Part shown: piece by piece, positions 1-7,386 of the stretch
Numbering within the stretch: the stretch's first letter is position 1
Layout: every line of letters starts with the position of its first letter
Source: an uncultured Mycoplasmatota bacterium
GTDB taxonomy: Bacteria > Bacillota_I > Bacilli_A > RF39 > UBA660
Direction of reading: 5' to 3'
NCBI GenBank assembly: GCA_946486465.1
Contig: CAMLTY010000009.1
Span: forward strand, 1-34,694
DNA: 34,694 bases
The notes under the pieces: model-generated
Told to the model about the DNA's origin: nothing
The model's input: the letters and a program-made list of their open reading frames with translations, nothing else
The model's database searches: none
Program-made: the position numbers and the translations under genes

Positions 1-22
1 AACAACAACGCCGTCCGTCCAG
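1..22 (+). repeat. Probable 3' end of a DGR template repeat (cut by window edge)
   Basis: The first 22 bases (AACAACAACGCCGTCCGTCC then AG) align without gaps to 21651-21672, in the variable patch of the surface-protein gene. There are three mismatches. Two are at adenines of this copy (A to T, A to G); the third is C to G in the GC-rich end. Runs of AAC codons followed by a GC-rich end (reading NNNAVRP) are typical of DGR template repeats. The same bases can be read as a coding end (NNNAVRPDSY then TAA at 31-33), so a second, unmutated variable region is the alternative. Only the edge is visible and no reverse transcriptase is in the window. Confidence 0.6.
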
Positions 23-141
23 ATTCCTACTAAGGCTAGAATTATCTAGTGTCACTGGTTATACTCCTTTTTGCCTGCTAAGGCTTGTAAACAGAGGAAG
101 TTTTGAATGGAAACAAGTTTAATTCTCAGGACGATAGTCCT
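23..141 (+). ncRNA. Structured segment after the template repeat
   Basis: Short hairpins follow one another: CCT/AGG around ACTA (26-35), CTAGA/TCTAG around ATTA (about 37-50), GCCT/AGGC around GCTA (about 74-85), and AGGAC/GTCCT around GATA (128-141). No reading frame is convincing here. In studied DGRs the RNA downstream of the template repeat is structured and needed for cDNA priming, so this could be that spacer. The role is inference. Confidence 0.35.
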
Positions 142-234
142 AAATAAATAATATAGATGTTCATGAACTTATAATAAAATTCTTGGACTATCATTATATT
201 AATAATTTAATATCATCTACTCGATTTTAACTTA

Positions 235-240
235 TATAAT
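235..240 (+). promoter_or_regulatory. Possible -10 box for nfo
   Basis: TATAAT lies 24 bases before the nfo start. I see no good -35 box or TG extension, so this is weak support only. Confidence 0.25.
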
Positions 241-263
241 TGTTTTAGAAAGAAGGTGTTGTA

Positions 264-1109
264 ATGTTAATAATTGGATCTCATGTTGGTTATACGAAAA
301 ATAAAGGGTTAGTAGGAAGTGTTGAAGAAGCTTTAAGCTATAATGCTAACACATTTATGTTTTATACAGGGGCTCCTCAAAATACTATTAGAAGTAGTAT
401 TGATTTAGAAAAGGTAAAAGAAGCTTATAAATTAATGCAAGATAATGGTATAGATAAAAATAATGTAATAGTTCATGCTCCATACATTATTAATCTTGCT
501 AATGGTGATGAAAGTAAATTTAACTTTTCATGTAACTTCTTAAGTGAAGAATTAAAACGAGTTAATACATTAGGAATGAAATATCTTGTATTACATCCAG
601 GTAGCCATGTAGGGCAAGGTGTAGATATTGGTATTTCTAATATTATAAAAGCTTTAAATAAGGTCTTATCTAATGATGAAAGAAATGTAATGATTTTACT
701 TGAAACTATGGCTGGTAAGGGGAGTGAGTTAGGTAAAACCTTTGAAGAATTAAAACAAATTATAGATGGTATTAAGAAAAAAGAGAGAATCGGTATTTGT
801 TTAGATACTTGTCATTTAAATGATGCTGGTTATAATTTAAAGAATTTTGATGAAGTATTAGAGTCTTTTGATAAAATTATTGGAATTAATAAGATTAAAT
901 GTATTCATATTAATGATAGTAAAAATCCTTTGGGGTCTCATAAGGATAGACATGAAAATATAGGTAAAGGTACTATAGGATTAGATAATTTAATAAATAT
1001 AATTAATAATTCTAAATTAAAAGATGTACCTAAAATATTAGAAACACCTTATATAGATGGTAAGGCTCCTTATAAAGAAGAAATTGCTCTAATAAGAAGC
1101 AAAATATAA
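264..1109 (+). CDS. nfo: Endonuclease IV (AP endonuclease)
   Basis: This is a 281-aa AP endonuclease of the Nfo family. It cuts DNA 5' of abasic sites in base excision repair, in the cytoplasm. The length is normal for the family. The zinc-binding signatures are visible in order: HAPY near residue 71, HPGSH near 111, LET near 146, CLDTCH near 179, and HINDSKNPLGSHKDRH near 216-231. The ATG is preceded by AAGGTG at a good distance. A strong bidirectional terminator closes the gene. In Bacillus subtilis nfo (yqfS) is next to the DUF2624 gene yqfT and close to yqfQ; relatives of both occur in this window, which supports the call. The pilin gene on the opposite strand now separates nfo from the DUF2624-like gene. 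Confidence 0.95.
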   Translation: MLIIGSHVGYTKNKGLVGSVEEALSYNANTFMFYTGAPQNTIRSSIDLEKVKEAYKLMQDNGIDKNNVIVHAPYIINLANGDESKFNFSCNFLSEELKRVNTLGMKYLVLHPGSHVGQGVDIGISNIIKALNKVLSNDERNVMILLETMAGKGSELGKTFEELKQIIDGIKKKERIGICLDTCHLNDAGYNLKNFDEVLESFDKIIGINKIKCIHINDSKNPLGSHKDRHENIGKGTIGLDNLINIINNSKLKDVPKILETPYIDGKAPYKEEIALIRSKI

Positions 1110-1118
1110 TTGTATACT

Positions 1119-1153
1119 AAAAGTGTTTATTAGTTTTTCTAATAAACACTTTT
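1119..1153. terminator. Bidirectional terminator between nfo and the pilin gene
   Basis: There is a perfect 15-bp stem (AAAAGTGTTTATTAG and its complement) around a TTTTT loop, with A and T runs at the two sides. It can serve nfo on the plus strand and the converging pilin gene on the minus strand. Confidence 0.85.
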
Positions 1154-1161
1154 TATTATAA

Positions 1162-2430
1162 TTAATTTCCGTAATATATATATAATGTAAGTGGTTCACT
1201 AATATTTCCTGCATTATCTCGTTGTCTTACAAAATATTCAGCATAAGTACAGTGTGATATACCATAATTTCCTGAAGCATTTGTATTCCATTGTCCCCAT
1301 GGAAATGTTCCAGCATTTCCAGGATCTTTACAGGAACTTGAACCATAGCCTTGGAAGTAGGAAATTTCATCTTTAATACCACTACCACCTTTATCATCAG
1401 CACTAAATCTTTGTTTAAAACCAGTAGGTGGATCATATGCATAAAGGGTACATTGGATAGGTGCATATACTCCAGCTTTCATTTGTTCTGTTGTATAATT
1501 ACAAACCGTTGGAGCACGTTCATTGGTTAATTCAACAATATAAGGTGTTGCGACACTTCTATCAATTCTTACAGTCTGATTTGTAGGACAAGTAGTAGTA
1601 TTTCCAACATTATCGGTTAATTCTCCTGGTGATTGGTTTAAAAACTCTCCTTCTTTATTATAAAGTTTGCTAATAGAAGGTGTCTGACAACCACTTTCAT
1701 AATCTGTACAAGTTCCAGATATGGTAACATCATCTTTAGTCCAGTCCTCACTACCACCACTATTAGAACATACAGGTGGGGTCTTATCAACATAGGCATT
1801 TACAGGACAACTAGTTTTATTACCATTGTTATCTTCTACTGTTATATATCCAACTTGAGTCGTACTATCAAAAACTTTTGTAACAGGTTCACATCCGCTT
1901 TCATCGTAACATGATATAGTTATTTCCCTAGATTCATTAGTCCATTCTGTACTATCACCAGTTACTTCGCCACATACGGGAGGGGTTACATCATTAGCAT
2001 CAACTATTTTACATGTCTCTCCACCTATTCCGTGATATTCATATAAAATTTCATTATTAGTTTTATCTTTACAAGTTAAATCATAACTAAAACTATTCCC
2101 ATCTTCAGTCTTTGTATATCTAATTTTAGCATTACTACAATCAACATTTTCTTCTGGGAAAGGTTTAATTAAATCACTATTAATTAAATCTTCATATGTT
2201 ATATCAACACAACCAAGCCAGTTTTTAATTCCTTGGGGATTGATATCTTCTCCTTCATTATTAACATATATCTTAGAAGCTTCCAATAAACTATCTCCAT
2301 AAGATTCATAAATTTTATTTTCATTATTATTGACTAATGCAGTAATGGCAGGCATTACTAAAAGTAATATTAATGCTAATATTGTAATAGTTGCAATTAA
2401 TTCTATAAAAGTAAAACCTTTGTTATTCAT
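1162..2430 (-). CDS. Large Cys-rich type IV pilin-like protein with Ig-like repeats
   Basis: This is a 422-aa prepilin-like surface protein. The N-terminus has a type III signal: MNNKG, then FTFIELIATITILAL. Cleavage after Gly5 would give a mature N-terminal Phe and Glu at mature position 5, as in type IV pilins, followed by a hydrophobic helix to about residue 32. The rest is unlike a normal 150-aa pilin. Two repeats beginning TPPVC (residues 149-153 and 217-221, 68 residues apart) carry many regularly placed cysteines, for example CYDESGC and CTDYESGC, and probably form disulfide-linked Ig-like modules. The C-terminal part is also Cys-containing. PilC-like and PilD-like genes lie about 8-10 kb away and would be needed for assembly and processing. 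A minor pilin, tip adhesin or pseudopilin is possible. Confidence 0.85.
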   Translation of the reverse strand: MNNKGFTFIELIATITILALILLLVMPAITALVNNNENKIYESYGDSLLEASKIYVNNEGEDINPQGIKNWLGCVDITYEDLINSDLIKPFPEENVDCSNAKIRYTKTEDGNSFSYDLTCKDKTNNEILYEYHGIGGETCKIVDANDVTPPVCGEVTGDSTEWTNESREITISCYDESGCEPVTKVFDSTTQVGYITVEDNNGNKTSCPVNAYVDKTPPVCSNSGGSEDWTKDDVTISGTCTDYESGCQTPSISKLYNKEGEFLNQSPGELTDNVGNTTTCPTNQTVRIDRSVATPYIVELTNERAPTVCNYTTEQMKAGVYAPIQCTLYAYDPPTGFKQRFSADDKGGSGIKDEISYFQGYGSSSCKDPGNAGTFPWGQWNTNASGNYGISHCTYAEYFVRQRDNAGNISEPLTLYIYYGN

Positions 2431-2450
2431 CCTATCACTCCTATAATAGG

Positions 2451-2459
2451 ATTATAACA
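2451..2459 (-). promoter_or_regulatory. Extended -10 promoter element of the pilin gene
   Basis: On the minus strand the sequence reads TGTTATAAT, a full extended -10. A start about 7 bases on leaves a short leader with AGGAG before the ATG. No clear -35 box is seen. The same nonamer occurs before the DGR target and the second SGNH-like gene. Confidence 0.5.
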
Positions 2460-2470
2460 TATTTAGAAAC

Positions 2471-2719
2471 TTATAGGTATGTATTCTTTAAATTAATTAG
2501 AATATTTGACACACCATAATAAATATCATCTCTAATATTACCTCTTAAATTAAGTAAGATACTATTATCTTTTAGTAAGATATTATAATTTTCTTTTAAA
2601 AAGTTACAAATAACAATCGCTTCATCTTCTGTTGGATAAATATTTTTACTTTCAAGGTATCCCATTACCAAGTGAGGATTTAATATTTTAATATTATTTT
2701 TAATTATTCTTTCTATCAT
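2471..2719 (-). CDS. Small DUF2624-like protein (YqfT-like)
   Basis: This is an 82-aa soluble protein with ATG after AAAGGAG. The pattern fits the short helical DUF2624/YqfT family: an N-terminal segment followed by a 'position-in-path' helix (LVMGYLESKNIYPTEDEA) and a C-terminal helix. Sequence similarity is weak by eye. The assignment rests partly on the neighbourhood, because yqfT directly follows nfo in Bacillus subtilis. The function of the family is unknown. The gene is divergent from the penicillin-binding protein gene, and only 76 bases separate the two starts. Confidence 0.5.
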   Translation of the reverse strand: MIERIIKNNIKILNPHLVMGYLESKNIYPTEDEAIVICNFLKENYNILLKDNSILLNLRGNIRDDIYYGVSNILINLKNTYL

Positions 2720-2795
2720 TTTTTTCTCCTTTATTTAATTTATATGTAGTAAAAATAAAAATATGTGATAAACTAATAGAGAAGGAGGGTTAAGT

Positions 2796-4877
2796 ATGAA
2801 AATAAAACAAAAGGTTAATAAGAAAAATATTAATAGAAAAGAAAGAAAATATACTGTTAATGGTAATACCTATAAGAAAAGATTTTTATTTTTAGGAAGT
2901 GTTTTAGTTGTTTTATTTTTAATAATAACCCTTAGACTTTATGGGGTTATGCTAAGAAATCAATCATATTATGAAGATGAACTTACTACCCTTGCCACTA
3001 CTATAGTAGAAGGACCTAGTTCACCAAGAGGAAGAATACTTGACCGTAATGGTAAAGTAATAGTAGATAATAAAGCCGTTAAGACTATTTATTATAATAA
3101 AGATAAAAGTAGAGGAACCAAAGAAGAGATAGAACTTGCCTATCTTGTTTCTAGTCATCTAAGCCTAGATTATGATAAAGTCACTGATAGAAATAAAAGA
3201 GAGTTCTTTGTCGCTAAGAATAGTAGTGATATGGGTGATAGAATAACTGATGAAGAATGGGAAAAATATAATCAAAGAAAACTCGATAGTGATGATATTT
3301 ATGAACTTAAGATAGAAAGGGTTACTGATGATGAGTTAGCAGCTTTTACAGAAGAAGATACTAAAGCCAGTTATTTATATTATTTAATGAATAAAGGATA
3401 CTCTTATGATGATAAAGTTATAAAGAATAGAGATGTTACTGATGAAGAATATGCTTATATAGCCGAGAATAATGAAGATTTGCCAGGTTTTAATACTAAG
3501 CTTGATTGGGAAAGAGTTTATAATTATGGAGACACTTTTAGAACTATTTTAGGTAATATTGGAGAAATTCCTAGTGAAGAGAAAGATGAATATCTTGCTA
3601 AAGGATATTCTTTAAATGATATAGTTGGTACTAGTTATTTAGAGGAGCAGTATGAAGAGTATTTAAGAGGAACAAAGGCAATTTATAAGACTATTAATTC
3701 TCATGAGTTAGAACTAGTTAGTGAAGGAAAAAGAGGTAATGATATAGTACTTACTATTGATATAGATTTACAACAACAATTAGAAGCAATTTTAAATGAA
3801 GAAATATTATCTACTAAAGGTCAACCTAATACCGAGTACTATAAAAGAAGTTATGCTGTTATACAGGGCCCTAATACGGGAGAAATACTGGCAATGGCAG
3901 GTAGAGAAGCAGTCAGTGATGGTAATGGTGGATATAAAACAATAGATTGTACGACAGGTATTATGACTGACCCTATGACAGATGGTTCTGTTGTTAAAGG
4001 TGCTAGTATGTTAGTAGGTTTTAATACAGGTGCTATTACTCCAGGTGAATATCAAGTAGATGAATGTATTAAAATAGCAGGAACACCAAAGAAATGTTCT
4101 TGGAAGACATTAGGTAGAATTAATGATATAGATGCTCTAGCTCTATCTAGTAATGTTTATCAGTTTAAAACAGCGATGAAAGTAGCAGGAGCGACTTATC
4201 AGTACAATAAACCATTAGTAATTAATGAAAGTGCTTTTGATACTTATAGAAATACTTTTAAAGAGTTTGGTCTTGGAGTAGAAACAGGTATAGATTTACC
4301 AGTAGAATCTTTAGGATATTCTAGTAATAATAGAGCCCCTGGACTATTACTTGACTTTGTAATGGGACAATTTGATACATATACACCAATCCAGTTATCT
4401 CAATATATTTCAACCTTTGCCAATGGTGGTAGTAGGTTACAACCACATCTTTTAAAAGAAGTGCATAAAAGTACAGATGATTCATCTTTAGGAGAGACAA
4501 TATATTCTTTCGAACCTAATGTTTTAAATACAGTAAATACAAAACCAGAGTATTTAAATAGAGTTAAAGAAGGATTTTATGCTGTTATGCATAAGAGTTA
4601 TGGATTAGGTAGAGGTTATATTGATGATTCTCATGACCCTGCTGGTAAAACAGGAACAAGTCAAAGTGCAACAGATACAAATGATGACTATATTAATGAT
4701 ACAGATACAGTCTCTACAGCTTTTGTAGGTTATGCTCCAGCAAGTAGTCCTAAAATGTCTATTGTCGTAACAAGCCCTAACTCTACTTGGGAAAATCCAA
4801 GAAATAGTTACTCAACGTTAGTTACAAAAAGAATTAGTAAAAGAGCAAGTGATGCTTATTTCGCTTTATATCCTTAG
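2796..4877 (+). CDS. Class B penicillin-binding protein (transpeptidase)
   Basis: This 693-aa bitopic membrane protein cross-links peptidoglycan outside the membrane. A basic cytoplasmic tail of about 29 residues precedes one membrane helix (about 30-50). A PBP dimerisation domain follows, starting at SPRGRILDRNG (residues about 76-86). The transpeptidase domain has all three active-site motifs: SVVK at 398-401 (nucleophile Ser398), SSN at 451-453 and KTG at 618-620. The overall build resembles the PBP2/PbpA elongation type more than FtsI, since no PASTA domains follow, but I cannot fix the subtype. The ATG follows GAAGGAGGG. The next gene downstream starts about 40 bases later and is probably co-transcribed. 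Confidence 0.93.
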   Translation: MKIKQKVNKKNINRKERKYTVNGNTYKKRFLFLGSVLVVLFLIITLRLYGVMLRNQSYYEDELTTLATTIVEGPSSPRGRILDRNGKVIVDNKAVKTIYYNKDKSRGTKEEIELAYLVSSHLSLDYDKVTDRNKREFFVAKNSSDMGDRITDEEWEKYNQRKLDSDDIYELKIERVTDDELAAFTEEDTKASYLYYLMNKGYSYDDKVIKNRDVTDEEYAYIAENNEDLPGFNTKLDWERVYNYGDTFRTILGNIGEIPSEEKDEYLAKGYSLNDIVGTSYLEEQYEEYLRGTKAIYKTINSHELELVSEGKRGNDIVLTIDIDLQQQLEAILNEEILSTKGQPNTEYYKRSYAVIQGPNTGEILAMAGREAVSDGNGGYKTIDCTTGIMTDPMTDGSVVKGASMLVGFNTGAITPGEYQVDECIKIAGTPKKCSWKTLGRINDIDALALSSNVYQFKTAMKVAGATYQYNKPLVINESAFDTYRNTFKEFGLGVETGIDLPVESLGYSSNNRAPGLLLDFVMGQFDTYTPIQLSQYISTFANGGSRLQPHLLKEVHKSTDDSSLGETIYSFEPNVLNTVNTKPEYLNRVKEGFYAVMHKSYGLGRGYIDDSHDPAGKTGTSQSATDTNDDYINDTDTVSTAFVGYAPASSPKMSIVVTSPNSTWENPRNSYSTLVTKRISKRASDAYFALYP

Positions 4878-4922
4878 AATAATTTTCTTATTTAATAATA
4901 AAATTAAATAGAGGTGGTTCTT

Positions 4923-5783
4923 ATTAAAAAGGTTATAGAAGTGATATTTGTATCATTACTTGTTCTTTTTTCTTTTTATTATACAGAAAAGGCCATTGGT
5001 CTTTTAGAATCTAATGACCCACTTATGAAAGAGATAAAAGATAAAGGAAGTACTAAGGAAGAAGAAGCGATTAATGCTAAAGTAGACGGAGATTATTTAA
5101 TTCCAGGATATAATGGATTAGTCATAGATTTAGATAATAGTTTTACTAAGATGAAAGGTTATGGTAGTTATAATGATGCTTTATTAGTCTTTGAAGAAGT
5201 AGAACCTAATATATCTATAGATGATTATTATGATAAATATATAAGTAGTGGTAATGGAATAAGTACAAACATTGCTTTAGTCTTTGCTATTGATACTAAT
5301 AGTTATACTGATAATGTTTTAAATATTTTAAAGGAGATGGGAGTAGTAGGGACATTTTTTATAGATGGTAAATTTACTGATAGTAATACATCTTTTGTAA
5401 CTAATGCCGTTATTAATTCTAATGAAGTAGAAGTGCTTAGTTATGATAAAGCTTATGATGAACTATTATTTAAAGCATCTATTGATAAAATAAAAACACT
5501 TACTAGTACTACGCCAAAATATTGTTATGCAACTTATGATAATGAAGAAGTATTAAATTTATGTAGTAAGTTATCTATGCATACGATTATACCTACTTTG
5601 AGACTAGATAATAATATTTATAGTAATAGTAAGGGGAACTTAAGAAGTGGTAGTATTATAAGTGTTAAATTAACTGAATCTAATGTATCTGAATTAAAAG
5701 TATTAATAAACTATATTAAACAAAGAGGTTTTACTTTAGTAACACTTGATACTCTTTTAAATGAAGCGAGAAGTGAAAAATAG
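4923..5783 (+). CDS. Degenerate polysaccharide deacetylase (NodB-like) membrane-anchored protein
   Basis: The protein is about 286 aa, with an N-terminal membrane anchor (KKVIEVIFVSLLVLFSFYYT) and an extracellular domain laid out like a NodB/polysaccharide deacetylase. The strand ALVFAIDTNSYTDNVLNIL followed by MGVVGTFFIDG matches the family's first and second strands, and TLVTLDTLL resembles its C-terminal end. The catalytic residues are missing: the TFDDG motif reads AIDTN, and the HxxxH metal site is replaced by SYDKAYDE. It is probably not an active deacetylase. The start is uncertain. A GTG at 4914 lies inside the ribosome binding site GAGGTGG, so I chose the ATT at 4923, which sits 5 bases after it and gives (M)KKVIE. 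It follows the PBP gene and may act with it at the cell wall. Confidence 0.65.
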   Translation: MKKVIEVIFVSLLVLFSFYYTEKAIGLLESNDPLMKEIKDKGSTKEEEAINAKVDGDYLIPGYNGLVIDLDNSFTKMKGYGSYNDALLVFEEVEPNISIDDYYDKYISSGNGISTNIALVFAIDTNSYTDNVLNILKEMGVVGTFFIDGKFTDSNTSFVTNAVINSNEVEVLSYDKAYDELLFKASIDKIKTLTSTTPKYCYATYDNEEVLNLCSKLSMHTIIPTLRLDNNIYSNSKGNLRSGSIISVKLTESNVSELKVLINYIKQRGFTLVTLDTLLNEARSEK

Positions 5784-5815
5784 GACAATACCAACAAAGG
5801 TATTGTCCTTATACT
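5782..5815 (+). terminator. Rho-independent terminator after the PBP operon
   Basis: AGGACAATACC and GGTATTGTCCT form a perfect 11-bp stem around AACAAA, followed by a T-rich stretch. The stop codon TAG overlaps the foot of the stem. Confidence 0.85.
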
Positions 5816-5821
5816 TTTATG

Positions 5822-5916
5822 CACTTTTATAGGAATAGTGTGAACCTCTATACGTTTTTTTAGGAGTAACGTCAACCTCTTTATATACACTTTTCAAAGG
5901 AGCAGTGTGAACCTCT
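5822..5916. repeat. Three imperfect hairpin repeats
   Basis: Three related units of about 30 bases occur at 5822-5849, 5852-5880 and 5888-5916. Each has a short stem (CACT/AGTG, ACGTT/AACGT, CACT/AGTG), an AGGA in the loop region and a trailing (T)GAACCTCT or CAACCTCT. The stem bases change together in the middle unit, suggesting selection on pairing. No gene is seen. On the minus strand the units read AGAGGTT and so on, so direction is open. Confidence 0.6.
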
Positions 5917-6023
5917 TTTATTAGCTCCCTACTGTAGCAAGGAAATTCCGATTTTTGTTATTACATGAGGTATCACTCATTTAATACATTTAAAGTATAT
6001 CATAAGATTATAATGTTGTAAAG

Positions 6024-6076
6024 ATTAAACGATACTTTTTTGTAACAATTAAACGATACTTTTTTGTAACAATTAA
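6024..6076. repeat. 24-bp tandem repeat, two copies and a bit
   Basis: The unit ATTAAACGATACTTTTTTGT+AACA is present exactly twice (6024-6047, 6048-6071), followed by ATTAA of a third copy. It lies in non-coding DNA. Confidence 0.85.
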
Positions 6077-6110
6077 TTTCTTGCTAAAATTAATTATTTA
6101 TGATAATATG

Positions 6111-6377
6111 AATATGTAAAGAAAATTTACATATTATAAAAAAGAGGAATACCTAGTTTGCGATTTGGGTGTTACCTCAAAAAAAGTTTTTTTGATAGAC
6201 ACCCTAATTACAAAGTTGTAATAGGGCGTTTTACTATCTATAAATAATCAGAAGTATAATTATTATTACTAATGATGCGATTAGAAAATCTTTTTTACAA
6301 GATAGACATTTCCCCTTTCTAACCCCCTATTTAATAAAGTGAAAGAAAGAGGTAAAACAACCATACTAGGTATTCCT
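6111..6377. other. Non-coding element rich in inverted repeats
   Basis: A perfect 10-bp hairpin lies at 6111-6135. A 12-bp inverted repeat (AGGAATACCTAG at 6145-6156, CTAGGTATTCCT at 6366-6377) encloses about 210 bases. Inside are a hairpin at 6167-6204 (GGGTGT/ACACCC plus A7/T7) and a second one at 6202-6227 (CCCTAATTACAA with TTGTAATAGGG) that share the bases 6202-6204 and therefore exclude each other; the second is followed by CGTTTT. It could be a small RNA gene or a MITE-like remnant. No ORF with a usable start is present. Confidence 0.45.
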
Positions 6378-6464
6378 AGTAAATATAATAGCATATCTGA
6401 TATAATTAATCAATCGAACAAGATACATTTTTTTATAGAAATTATGTTTTATTATAAAAATAAT

Positions 6465-6492
6465 TTGACATCTTTCTATTTTGTAGTAAAAT
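6465..6492 (+). promoter_or_regulatory. Promoter of the T-box/thrS operon
   Basis: TTGACA (6465-6470), a 16-base spacer and TAAAAT (6487-6492) place the transcript start near 6500, just before the T-box leader. Confidence 0.65.
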
Positions 6493-6499
6493 AATAATT

Positions 6500-6712
6500 G
6501 TAAATACGTTATTAGTTAGGGACTTGGTAAAAGAATCCTTTTAATCTTAGAGACTTAACGGTTGGTGAAAGTTAAGAAAAGCTCTTTTATTACTACCTTA
6601 ACGAGTAGAGTTATGCAAAGTAATTCCGGTAATACCGTTATCTAAATTAAGTTAAAAAAGGATGGTATCGTGTAGTGTATGACACTCCTAGTGGTATCAT
6701 CCTTTTTATTAT
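6500..6712 (+). promoter_or_regulatory. Threonine T-box riboswitch leader
   Basis: The leader has the expected order of elements. Stem I contains a GGTTGGTGAAAG apical segment. A candidate Thr specifier follows (ACC, with ACT just before it, near 6591-6597). The T-box sequence AAGGATGGTATCGTG (about 6658-6672) corresponds to the family consensus GGGTGGNACCGCG. The same GGATGGTAT pairs with GTATCATCC at about 6694-6702 and is followed by TTTTT, which forms the terminator. In T-boxes uncharged tRNA stabilises the antiterminator, so low Thr-tRNA charging should raise expression of the genes at 6725-9650. The presence of thrS in the operon supports threonine specificity. Confidence 0.88.
6658..6707 (+). 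terminator. T-box regulated terminator
   Basis: AAGGATGGTAT pairs with GGTATCATCCTT, with G-U pairs, and is followed by a T run. Its 5' arm is also the T-box antiterminator sequence. Confidence 0.75.
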
Positions 6713-6724
6713 ATAGGAGGGCTT

Positions 6725-7384
6725 ATGAAAAAAAGTAAAAAAGTACTAGTTAATATAAGGAAGTTTATGGAGTGTTATTTGGAAGAACCTTATGAAAGAA
6801 CTTTAACTAGAAAACAAAGAAGAGCGATGGAAGAGTTGGATGTTAAGGAGAAGTTAGGTATTCCTATATCTAAAAAAGATAAAAAGAAACTAAAGAAAAT
6901 AACTAGATTTGTTTTAACCCATAAAGGAATGATGGGTTATTTATGCGAACATAATTTACCTATTCCAAAAAGAGTTAGTTTTGAAGAAGCAGAAAGGCAA
7001 GATTATGATGGTGAAAAGTATATTTATGTTATAGATGAAACAGGTAGGGTTATACCTTATAAAAATCCTAAGCTTTTTAGAGAAAGAAGTTTAGAATTGG
7101 AAGCTTTTTCTATGACAAGGACGAATCAAACATTAAGAAATAGGAAAAGAACAGCAGAGAGTATGGCGGTTGAATATAGAAATAATGGTGACAAAGAAAA
7201 TTATGATTTGTCTGTGAGAGTACTAATAGATACAAGAAATAGACTTTATCAAATATATTTAGAAACACAAGTAGGAAAAAATGAATTTCAAGATGATTGT
7301 CTTGAAGAATATGATGGACCTATTGAAAAGAATAATAGAAATGCTAAGCACGATAAAATTTATAGTTATGGAAGGAGAAAATAA
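6725..7384 (+). CDS. Uncharacterised basic protein, first gene of the Thr T-box operon
   Basis: I do not recognise this 219-aa protein. It is very rich in Lys, Arg and Glu, has no signal peptide or membrane helix, and looks helical and soluble. A basic stretch (KKDKKKLKKITRF, about residues 59-71) could bind nucleic acid. The ATG follows TAGGAGGG, directly after the T-box terminator, and the stop is two bases before the thrS start, so it is clearly co-transcribed with thrS and should respond to threonyl-tRNA charging. That context suggests a role linked to translation or amino-acid supply, but this is inference only. Confidence 0.8.
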   Translation: MKKSKKVLVNIRKFMECYLEEPYERTLTRKQRRAMEELDVKEKLGIPISKKDKKKLKKITRFVLTHKGMMGYLCEHNLPIPKRVSFEEAERQDYDGEKYIYVIDETGRVIPYKNPKLFRERSLELEAFSMTRTNQTLRNRKRTAESMAVEYRNNGDKENYDLSVRVLIDTRNRLYQIYLETQVGKNEFQDDCLEEYDGPIEKNNRNAKHDKIYSYGRRK

Positions 7385-7386
7385 TT

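Noticed and set aside
4914-4922. GTG start for the NodB-like gene
   Set aside because: The GTG lies within the GAGGTGG ribosome site itself, so the ATT nine bases later is the better candidate.
6237-6330. A hydrophobic minus-strand frame (CLSCKKDFLIASLVIIIILL) like a type I toxin
   Set aside because: The frame has no ATG, GTG or TTG start before its upstream stop. The nearby ATG after AAAGGGG reads only MSIL and stops. A frameshift would be needed.
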